Part shown: positions 16,410 through 23,497 of the stretch, one piece after another
How positions within the stretch are numbered: the first letter of the stretch is position 1
Layout: every line of letters starts with the position of its first letter
Assembly (NCBI GenBank): GCA_027484315.1
Contig: JAIXTE010000091.1
Span: 1 to 32,604 of the forward strand
DNA: 32,604 nt
Direction of reading: 5' to 3'
Origin: Burkholderiales bacterium
GTDB taxonomy: Bacteria > Pseudomonadota > Gammaproteobacteria > Burkholderiales > Burkholderiaceae_B
Translations under genes and position numbers: made by a program
Notes under the pieces: generated by a model
What the model was told of the DNA's origin: nothing
What the model saw: only the letters and a program-made list of their open reading frames with translations
The model's database searches: none

Positions 16410-17336
16410 ATGACTAATTTGCCCACCCACGTCACCCTCGTCGAAGTTGGCCCGCGAGACGGCCTTCAGAACGAGAAGACACCGATTGCAACGGCGATCA
16501 AGGTTGACCTGTGCAAACAACTGATTGAAGCAGGCGTTCAACGCCTTGAGGCAGCCGCTTTTGTGTCACCGAAATGGGTGCCGCAAATGGCCGATGGCGC
16601 GGATGTGCTTGCCGGGCTGAAGGCCATGCCTTCACTTGCCAATCACAAAGTGTCTTATTCCGCGCTGGTGCCCAACCTGAAAGGCATGGAGGCCGCAATT
16701 GAGGCCGGTGTGCAGGAGGCCGTGGTGTTCACCGCCGCTTCCGAGGCTTTCACGGCAAAGAACATCAACTGCACCATTGCTGAAAGCATTGAACGATTCA
16801 GGCCCGTGGCCGAACTGGCCCGCGCGCACAACATTCATTTGCGTGGTTCGATTTCCTGTGCGCTGGGGTGCCCCTATCAGGGCGAAGTGCCCATTCAAAG
16901 TGCCGCCGAGGTGGCCTTGCGTCTGCAAGACATAGGCGTTCAGGAATTCGACGTGGCCGACACCATTGGTATTGGCACTGCTTTGCGTGTGAGCCAGGTG
17001 TTTGAGGCCGTGGGCAATCAAGTCGGCTTGAACTGCGTGGCGGGTCATTTTCATGACACCTATGGCCAGGCATTGGCCAACATCTTGGCCGCACTGCAGC
17101 TGGGCGTGTCAACCTTTCACAGTTCAATCGCTGGTTTGGGCGGTTGCCCTTATGCCAAGGGAGCAACTGGCAACGTGGCCACCGAGGATGTGGTGTACAT
17201 GCTGCATGGCATGGGTATTGAAACAGGTCTGGATTTGCACAAGCTGGTCAGCACGGGCGCATGGATTTCCGGAACCATTGGCAAACCTTACGGCAGTCGA
17301 TCAGGGCGTGCGCTCTGGAGCAGGAAAAACATCTAA
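16410..17336 (+). CDS. liuE: Hydroxymethylglutaryl-CoA lyase
   Basis: A 308-residue TIM-barrel lyase that cleaves HMG-CoA to acetoacetate and acetyl-CoA, completing the leucine pathway. The N-terminal VEVGPRDGLQNE supplies the metal and acyl-CoA-binding Arg-Asp. FVSPKWVPQMAD is characteristic, and HFHDTYGQALAN supplies metal-binding histidines. The signature GLGGCPYAKGATGN contains the catalytic-loop cysteine (C246). The length is standard. It is the last gene of the operon, and only 12 bases separate its stop from the stop of the convergent histidine kinase gene, with no terminator visible between them, so the two transcripts may overlap at their 3' ends. Confidence 0.97.
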   Translation: MTNLPTHVTLVEVGPRDGLQNEKTPIATAIKVDLCKQLIEAGVQRLEAAAFVSPKWVPQMADGADVLAGLKAMPSLANHKVSYSALVPNLKGMEAAIEAGVQEAVVFTAASEAFTAKNINCTIAESIERFRPVAELARAHNIHLRGSISCALGCPYQGEVPIQSAAEVALRLQDIGVQEFDVADTIGIGTALRVSQVFEAVGNQVGLNCVAGHFHDTYGQALANILAALQLGVSTFHSSIAGLGGCPYAKGATGNVATEDVVYMLHGMGIETGLDLHKLVSTGAWISGTIGKPYGSRSGRALWSRKNI

Positions 17337-17348
17337 CTCAAGCCTTGT

Positions 17349-19259
17349 TCAACGTTTCCGAACCCGGGGTATGCTGATCTGAACAGACACCCCGGTTTCT
17401 GGTGCCAGATTGTTGACCAGCAGGTCCACGCAAATTGATTTTGCACGAATCTTCATGTGAGCAAGGCCCCGCCCCCGCCCCAGGGTGTGTTTGGGCATTC
17501 CCACGCCGTTGTCCTGAATAATCAGTTGCACAAGGTCTCCAGCCTTGTCCCAACGCACGCTCAGCTCGATTTGTGTGGCTTTCGCATGTTTCAGGGTGTT
17601 GGCAAACACTTCTTGCACCATCCTCAGCAAATCGAACAAATCCCGGGAGGTGTAGCCGACAAGCCGGGGCACATCGTCTACATTCCAAATCAGGCTGACC
17701 CCACAGGCTTTCAGGCGGCGATCGTAGCGCCAACGGAAATTGCCCAGCAAGGCCAGCAGGTCGTCGCTTTGCGGATCCAGTGAATCGATGGCCATCCGCA
17801 AATCGTCCAGGCATTCCTGCAGAACATCGCGCATTTCATCCTGTTGAAGCGGGCGGGTTTCGCTCAGGTTCAGGGCAGACACCAAGCTGGAACCCACACC
17901 ATCGTGAATGTCCTGCATGATTCGTTTGCGCTCATCGTCCAGCGTGCGTTGCTGTTCGATTTTGCGAAGCAGGTTGAACTGCTGAAACAGCTGTCGTTCT
18001 CGAACCGCCAGTTCGGAATTCAGGCCTTCATTGGATTGTTTCAGCGCAACGAGCAGGGCATTGTGACGCCGGTAGATAATCCAGCAGGCCGATACGAACA
18101 GGAGAATGCCCGTGTATTGGGACAGTAATACCGATTCAATGGGCAAAGCTTCCAGCATGATGCTCAGGTCTCGGATGCTCAGCAACACAAAAAGGATGGA
18201 GCTGCACCCCAGAATGGCCCCCTCAAAGTTTTGAGTCCGCCAGGAATGGGCCAGTAACATCACATTGAGAAAAAATATGAAGGGTATGACAGGAAGCAGC
18301 AGCCAGAATGTGAACTGCAGAACCTCCTGACCGCCCACCGAGAAAGTCAGTACGCTGATCAACACGCCGTAAGCAATCAGCACGCGGCGCATCCACTTCC
18401 AGTTCAAACCGATGTAACGGATCAGAAACAGACCGTACAGGCAGGCAAACCAGGCATGCAGGCTGTGCACGAATTGACCCCATTGGGCGTGGGGCAGTGG
18501 GGCCCAGTTCATGAAGTAACCTGTATTGCGCACCGCAAACACCATCACAGCCAGGCTTAGAAACAGAAAACCTTCCTGCTCCCTGAATACGCGCGCAAAG
18601 AGCAGCAACATCACACCGCTGCCAAAGGCGACCAGCGTGGCCAGCATGGAACCCGTTACCTGCCATCGGTAGGCCTTGGCATACAGTGGCTCCAGTTGTT
18701 CGCTGGGGCCAAGCCACAGTCGCCCTAGGCCACTGCGGTAGTTTTTGTAACCGGCCACCTGAATCTGCAAGACATTGTTGCCACTGCCCAGCAAATCCGG
18801 AGAAAACTGGAACAGGTAGGGGTGATTCCAGTGTCGTGTCAACTCGCCTTGCATGGACCCGTACCCGCCGATCCAGTACCCATTAAGGTAAGCCTGGGCA
18901 TTCATGATGGCTTTGGGAAAGAACAAGGCGTCTGGTTTGGGTTTCTCGGGATCAAGCTTGAAATCGATGCGGTACCAGCCGTCGCCTTCAAAGTTGGGCC
19001 TGGATTTGTCCCAGGTGTCGGGTAAAATGACGGTTTGTGAGCCCCTTTGTTGCAGTGCTTCAGTGGCCGTTAATTCACCAGAGCCTGAAAACAGTACATT
19101 GCCCTGAGTCAGAAAATAGCCCGTTTTCTGCAAATCCGGATTCCCCAGAACATGAAGCGGTGCCTTGAACGTGCCAATCAGGGCCAGCAGCAAGGTGCAA
19201 AAAAAAAGCAGGTTGAATTGCCACGCAAAACTGGATTTTGGTTGATTAACCGCAGACAT
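17349..19259 (-). CDS. Membrane sensor histidine kinase with 7TM-DISM-like architecture, NarL-partner type
   Basis: A 636-residue sensor kinase. TM1 is at about 14-30. A periplasmic jelly-roll, carbohydrate-binding-like domain spans ~45-195 (GDGWYRIDF, then AQAYLNGYWIGGYGSM, then NNVLQIQVAG). A block of about seven membrane helices (~203-397) and a short coiled coil (~400-440) follow. The dimerisation/phosphoacceptor helix ERKRIMQDIHDGVGSSL has H452. The HATPase domain has an N-box around E550-N554, DNGVGM at 583-588 and GRGRGL at 594-599. The H-box type is that of kinases partnering NarL/LuxR regulators. The start ATG overlaps the stop of the regulator gene by one base (TGATG), so the two form a coupled pair. 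The ligand is unknown; a sugar or other small molecule is suggested only by the fold. Confidence 0.93.
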   Translation of the reverse strand: MSAVNQPKSSFAWQFNLLFFCTLLLALIGTFKAPLHVLGNPDLQKTGYFLTQGNVLFSGSGELTATEALQQRGSQTVILPDTWDKSRPNFEGDGWYRIDFKLDPEKPKPDALFFPKAIMNAQAYLNGYWIGGYGSMQGELTRHWNHPYLFQFSPDLLGSGNNVLQIQVAGYKNYRSGLGRLWLGPSEQLEPLYAKAYRWQVTGSMLATLVAFGSGVMLLLFARVFREQEGFLFLSLAVMVFAVRNTGYFMNWAPLPHAQWGQFVHSLHAWFACLYGLFLIRYIGLNWKWMRRVLIAYGVLISVLTFSVGGQEVLQFTFWLLLPVIPFIFFLNVMLLAHSWRTQNFEGAILGCSSILFVLLSIRDLSIMLEALPIESVLLSQYTGILLFVSACWIIYRRHNALLVALKQSNEGLNSELAVRERQLFQQFNLLRKIEQQRTLDDERKRIMQDIHDGVGSSLVSALNLSETRPLQQDEMRDVLQECLDDLRMAIDSLDPQSDDLLALLGNFRWRYDRRLKACGVSLIWNVDDVPRLVGYTSRDLFDLLRMVQEVFANTLKHAKATQIELSVRWDKAGDLVQLIIQDNGVGMPKHTLGRGRGLAHMKIRAKSICVDLLVNNLAPETGVSVQISIPRVRKR

Positions 19260-19972
19260 CAGAGATCAAGCAAGCCGAGCAGCGATGCTTCATACACCGC
19301 TTCCGAACGGCTATGAACATGCAGTTTCTTGTAAATCCGCTTCACATGCGTGGACACAGTGTGGGTCGAAATACCCATTTGAGCTGCGATTTCCTGGGCA
19401 GTAAAACCGCGCGCCACCTGTTGAATCACCTTCAATTCCCTGTCGGTGATGCTGACCGCATTGGGCTGGGTTTTCCGGGTTGTCTTGTCCGGTGGCGACC
19501 CTGTCTCTGCGGCCAGGCTTGATTGCATCCGAAACAGCAATTGCCGCGCGATCAGGGGGCTGATGGGCGAGCCGCCATTGGCCACCTCCACAATGTGGCC
19601 AATCAATTCCTCGTTGGAATAGTCCTTGAGCAAATAGCCCGTCGCGCCTGCTTCCAGACTGCGCACCACATGGTCCTCGTCGCCGAAGGTAGTGATCACC
19701 AATGGTTCGGTTTCCGGTTTGTTCTTGCTGAGCCAACGAATAATGTCAATGCCCGACGAGTCAGGAAGCCCCAGGTCAATCAAGGCCACTTTGGGTTGTG
19801 TCATGAAAAGCAGGGAGTAGGCGTCTTGAACGGTGCTGGCCACGCCCAACAGCCGCAGCGCGGGGGTGGACTGCAACACTTGGGTCAAATGGTCCTGTGT
19901 CGCGGGTTCATCCTCGACAAGAATGACGTCGATGGGCTCCATATCAACAGCTTGGCTGGTGCGCACATTCAT
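19259..19972 (-). CDS. NarL/LuxR-family response regulator, copy B
   Basis: A 237-residue two-domain regulator from ATG-19972. The receiver domain has the acidic cluster VEDEP, the phosphoacceptor D66 in ALIDLGLPDSSG, and T and K in TTFGDED and YLLKD. The linker includes GGSPISPLIARQLL. A C-terminal LuxR helix-turn-helix follows (TDRELKVIQQVARGFTAQEI, then STHTVSTHVKRIYKKL), ending SLLGLLDL. The start is uncertain: an upstream TTG at 20050 would add 26 residues foreign to the family, and ATG-19942 is another option; no site has a strong ribosome signal. It is coupled to the kinase gene by one overlapping base and is closely related to the upstream regulator at 20076-20804, so both arose from one gene. 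Confidence 0.92.
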   Translation of the reverse strand: MNVRTSQAVDMEPIDVILVEDEPATQDHLTQVLQSTPALRLLGVASTVQDAYSLLFMTQPKVALIDLGLPDSSGIDIIRWLSKNKPETEPLVITTFGDEDHVVRSLEAGATGYLLKDYSNEELIGHIVEVANGGSPISPLIARQLLFRMQSSLAAETGSPPDKTTRKTQPNAVSITDRELKVIQQVARGFTAQEIAAQMGISTHTVSTHVKRIYKKLHVHSRSEAVYEASLLGLLDL

Positions 19973-20075
19973 GAACAGGTCTGCTTTCAGTGTCGTTTGT
20001 AGTTTGTTTGAGATGCTACGCCCTTGGCACCACGCTGCACACCCACGCAATTAGGTCCCCTGACGGTTTCTCGTG

Positions 20076-20804
20076 TCAGAAATCCCTGAAACTGATCAAG
20101 CCAAGTTCACTGGCCCGGTGAACTGCACTGGTGCGTGAATTTACGGCAAGCTTTTTGTAAATTCGCTTCACGTAGGTACTCACCGTGTTGATTGACACCC
20201 CCATCATGCTGGCAATTTCTGCCTGCATGAATCCTTTCGCCACCATTTCCAGCACCTCCTGCTCACGGTCTGAAAGCGGGGTGAATTCAATTGTTTCAGG
20301 TTTTTCAAGCGGGGTGCCTTCTGCCGTTGCTCCGAGAGCCTCGCTGGTGAACACGCCCCGAAAACGGTTCAGCAAGCGCCGGGCAATCAAGGGGCTGATC
20401 GGAGAGCCGCCCGCCCGCAACTGCTTCAAACGTTCCAGAACTTCGGGGGGGCGGGTGTCTTTGGTGAGGTAACCGGTGGCCCCGGCCTCAATGCAGGCGA
20501 TGACGTGGCTTTCATCTGACAGCACTGTCAGTACCATGCTTTCGCAGTTGGGCACATGTTCGTGAATGTGTTTGATCAACGCCAGTCCGTTGCCATCCGG
20601 CAGTCCAAGATCGATCAGCGCCACATCGGGTTGTAGTTCGTCAAGCGCCGCAAAGGCCTCGCTCAAGGAATGGCATTGACCGAGAAGGGTCAATGCCGGG
20701 TCCAGTTCAATGGCCTGTTTCAGGCTGTCCTGTAATTGCTCGTCGTCATCGACCAACAGCACCCGGATTGTTTTTCCCCGCACTTCACTTTGGATAATAC
20801 TCAT
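20076..20804 (-). CDS. NarL/LuxR-family response regulator, copy A, overlapping gspF
   Basis: A 242-residue DNA-binding response regulator. The receiver has VDDDE, D65 in ALIDLGLPDGNG, and K in YLTKD. The linker shares GGSPISPLIAR with copy B and then a variable stretch. The LuxR helix-turn-helix reads SDREQEVLEMVAKGFMQAEI and SINTVSTYVKRIYKKL. The ATG-20804 overlaps the gspF stop by four bases (ATGA), placing this regulator in the type II secretion transcript by translational coupling. A 103-base gap separates it from copy B. It probably responds to the kinase encoded downstream. The recognition helices of the two copies differ slightly (STHTVSTH against SINTVSTY), so their targets may overlap. 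Confidence 0.94.
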   Translation of the reverse strand: MSIIQSEVRGKTIRVLLVDDDEQLQDSLKQAIELDPALTLLGQCHSLSEAFAALDELQPDVALIDLGLPDGNGLALIKHIHEHVPNCESMVLTVLSDESHVIACIEAGATGYLTKDTRPPEVLERLKQLRAGGSPISPLIARRLLNRFRGVFTSEALGATAEGTPLEKPETIEFTPLSDREQEVLEMVAKGFMQAEIASMMGVSINTVSTYVKRIYKKLAVNSRTSAVHRASELGLISFRDF

Positions 20805-22015
20805 TGAATCAACTGGTTCACTTCAATAATTGGCATCATCACAGCCAGCACAATCAACAACACGATCAAACCCATCACCAGGATAAGAATCGGCTCCATC
20901 AGGCTTGTCAGCCACATGGCCTTGCGTTCCACTTCGGTGCGCTGGCTTTCAGATGCGCGTTCCAGCATGGCGGCCAGTTGACCTGTTGCCTCGCCGCTGG
21001 CCACCAGGTGTGTCAGTACTGGTGGAAACAGGCCGCTTTTGCCCATGGCCTTGCTCAAACCGCTGCCTTCTTTCACACGTTCCTGCACATCCACCATGGC
21101 CAGTTGCAGGGCTGAATTGCCCAGCGTGCGGTTGGCTGCCGCCAAGGCTTTCAGAATGGGTACACCGCTGCCCACCAGGATGGACAAGGTGGATGCAAGG
21201 CGCGCAGTATTCACGGCGCGAACAAAAGGCCCCACGACCGGGATATTCAGCACCGATTCATCGAACTTCAGCTTGAAAGCTTTGTTCTTGAGCGCATTGC
21301 GAAACAGGTAAATCGCAACTGCAAGGACCAGCGCCATTAACCAACCCCAATCCCGCAGCAGATCTGAAAGGCCAATCATGACCAGGGTCAGCGTGGGCAA
21401 TTGCTGGTTGTTGCTTTCAAACACCGTCACCACCTGGGGCACCACGTAGGTCAACAGGCCAATCACCACCATCAGCGCCACAATGGTCACGATGGCAGGG
21501 TAAATGAAAGCGGCGCTGACTTTTTGTTGCAGGGCTTGCCGTGCTTCCAGCGCATCGGCCAGCTTGGAAAGTACCCCACCCAGGTCGCCGGTGTTCTCAC
21601 CAGCAGCCACAGTGGCCACGTACATTTCGGGGAATGCTTTGGGGTATTGAGCCAGGGCTTGGCTCAGGGGGGTGCCAGAAACCACTTCCGATCGGATGCT
21701 GTTGATCCGTTCCCGTATCAGGGGTTTCTCGGCTTGTTCAACCAGCGCCGCCAAGGCCTGGGCCAGTGCAAGCCGAGCCTGTAACAGGCTGGCCAATTGT
21801 CGGGTCAACAACACCACCTCGCGGGTGCTCAGCTCCCGGTCAAAACGCCCAGCCTTTTTGCCTGTCATCTTGGCGCTGCCCACTTCCAGCACTTCGATGG
21901 GGGTCATTCCCTGCATGCGCATCTGGTTGCGTGCGGCGCGGGGCGAATCGGCTTCCATCGAGCCTTTGACCGTTTTGCCTTGGGCGTTTAATGCCTCGTA
22001 TCTGAATACTGCCAT
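20801..22015 (-). CDS. gspF: Type II secretion inner-membrane platform protein GspF
   Basis: A 404-residue polytopic inner-membrane protein, the usual GspF length. It forms the platform core that couples the GspE ATPase to pseudopilus assembly. The N-terminal cytoplasmic segment (FRYEALNAQGKTVKGSMEAD) is typical. Two T2SF domains follow, the first around LTRQLASLLQARLALAQAL and GENTGDLGGVL, the second around RLASTLSILVGSGVPILKAL and ASGEATGQLAAML, each followed by membrane helices (about 167-190, 220-240 and 373-397). It starts 18 bases after gspE and its stop overlaps the ATG of response regulator copy A. Confidence 0.97.
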   Translation of the reverse strand: MAVFRYEALNAQGKTVKGSMEADSPRAARNQMRMQGMTPIEVLEVGSAKMTGKKAGRFDRELSTREVVLLTRQLASLLQARLALAQALAALVEQAEKPLIRERINSIRSEVVSGTPLSQALAQYPKAFPEMYVATVAAGENTGDLGGVLSKLADALEARQALQQKVSAAFIYPAIVTIVALMVVIGLLTYVVPQVVTVFESNNQQLPTLTLVMIGLSDLLRDWGWLMALVLAVAIYLFRNALKNKAFKLKFDESVLNIPVVGPFVRAVNTARLASTLSILVGSGVPILKALAAANRTLGNSALQLAMVDVQERVKEGSGLSKAMGKSGLFPPVLTHLVASGEATGQLAAMLERASESQRTEVERKAMWLTSLMEPILILVMGLIVLLIVLAVMMPIIEVNQLIQ

Positions 22016-22033
22016 GGCTGCTCAGTGTCTCAC

Positions 22034-23497
22034 TTAGTCTCTTGTGACTCGAAGCAATTCTTCCAGCGTGGTTGTACCACTCTCTACCCAGCGCTGTCCG
22101 TCTTCCCGCATGTTTTTCATGCCCTTGGCCTGCGCGCGCTGGCGCATTTCTGCTTCAGAGTTTTCGTTGTGAACCATGGCGCGCAATTCATCGTCCAGGG
22201 TGAACAGTTCATACACGCCCGTTCTTCCCACATACCCAGTGTGTCCGCATTGGTCACAGCCGTTGGCATGCCAATGGGCCTGCCCCAAGTCATTCAAGGT
22301 GCTGGTTTTGCAGTGGGGGCAAAGGCGGCGTACCAAGCGTTGGGCCAAGACACCCAATAGGCTTGATGACAGCAGGAATGGCTCCACCCCCATGTCCACC
22401 AGTCGGGTCACTGCGCTCACTGAATCATTGGTGTGTAAGGTGGCCAGCACCAGGTGCCCCGTCAGTGAGGCCTGCACCGCAATTTGCGCGGTTTCCAGGT
22501 CACGGATTTCGCCGATCATGATCACGTCAGGGTCTTGCCGCAAAATTGCACGCAAGGCCTTGGCAAATGTCATGTCAATTTTTGTGTTCACAGGGGTCTG
22601 GCTGATACCGGGCAAATCGTATTCCACCGGGTCTTCAACCGTCATCACATTGGTGGTTGAAGAATCAATGCGTGAAAGCGCGGCGTACAGGGTGGTTGTT
22701 TTGCCGGAACCGGTAGGGCCTGTCACCAGGATAATCCCGTGCGGTGTGTTGCACAGGCGGTCCATTTCTTTCAGGGTGTGTTCAGGCATGCCCAGGCGGC
22801 TTAATTCCAGCCGGCCCGCTTCCTTGTCCAGCAAGCGCAGCACAGCGCGTTCGCCATGGCCTGTCGGCAGCGTGGATACCCGTACATCCATGGGCTTGCC
22901 ACCAATGCGCAGGGTAATACGGCCATCTTGGGGCAGGCGTTTTTCAGCAATATCAAGGTTGGCCATGATCTTGATGCGGGAAATCAGGGCCGAATGCAAT
23001 TCGCGCCGGGGCTGCAGCACATCGCGCAGGGTCCCGTCCACGCGAAAACGCACAGCAGAATGGGTTTCGAAAGCTTCAATGTGAATGTCGGATGCACCGT
23101 CGCGGCTGGCCTGTGTCAACAGCGCGTTGATCATTCGAATAATCGGTGCATCGTCTTCGGTTTCCAGCAGGTCTTCCACGGCCGGAATATCCTGCATCAT
23201 CTGATCCAGATCAAGGTCGCCCGCCACCTCATTGGCCACCGCAGCTGCACTGGTTTCCTGGTTTGAGTAGGCCTGGTTGATGACTTTTTCCAGCACCCCG
23301 GCGTCTTCACAAAATACCCAATCAATCGGGCAGGGGGCCACTCGTTGCGCCTCAATCAAGGCATGGCTGGGTGTACGTGGGCTGAAAGCCAGGCGCCACA
23401 TTTCATTTTGTGCGTCCAGGCAAAGCACCTGGTTTTGCCTGGCAAAACCATAATGCAGCCGGCCCACTGTTTGCGGGTTGAAATTCAACTCGCTCAA
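22034..23497 (-). CDS. gspE: Type II secretion ATPase GspE
   Basis: A 487-residue cytoplasmic hexameric ATPase driving pseudopilus extension. An N-terminal GspL-binding domain is followed by an Asp-box region around RDGASDIHIEAF (132-143). The Walker A is GPTGSGKTT (260-268), the Walker B DVIMIGEI (324-331) and the His box LTGHLVLATLHTND (345-358). A zinc-binding tetracysteine motif is formed by C393, C396, C414 and C417, a GspE/PilB feature. The start codon is TTG: it overlaps the gspD stop (TTGA), fits the family N-terminus and avoids losing conserved sequence, whereas the first ATG would remove 32 residues. A weak start with coupling may set its level below that of GspD. Confidence 0.97.
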   Translation of the reverse strand: MSELNFNPQTVGRLHYGFARQNQVLCLDAQNEMWRLAFSPRTPSHALIEAQRVAPCPIDWVFCEDAGVLEKVINQAYSNQETSAAAVANEVAGDLDLDQMMQDIPAVEDLLETEDDAPIIRMINALLTQASRDGASDIHIEAFETHSAVRFRVDGTLRDVLQPRRELHSALISRIKIMANLDIAEKRLPQDGRITLRIGGKPMDVRVSTLPTGHGERAVLRLLDKEAGRLELSRLGMPEHTLKEMDRLCNTPHGIILVTGPTGSGKTTTLYAALSRIDSSTTNVMTVEDPVEYDLPGISQTPVNTKIDMTFAKALRAILRQDPDVIMIGEIRDLETAQIAVQASLTGHLVLATLHTNDSVSAVTRLVDMGVEPFLLSSSLLGVLAQRLVRRLCPHCKTSTLNDLGQAHWHANGCDQCGHTGYVGRTGVYELFTLDDELRAMVHNENSEAEMRQRAQAKGMKNMREDGQRWVESGTTTLEELLRVTRD

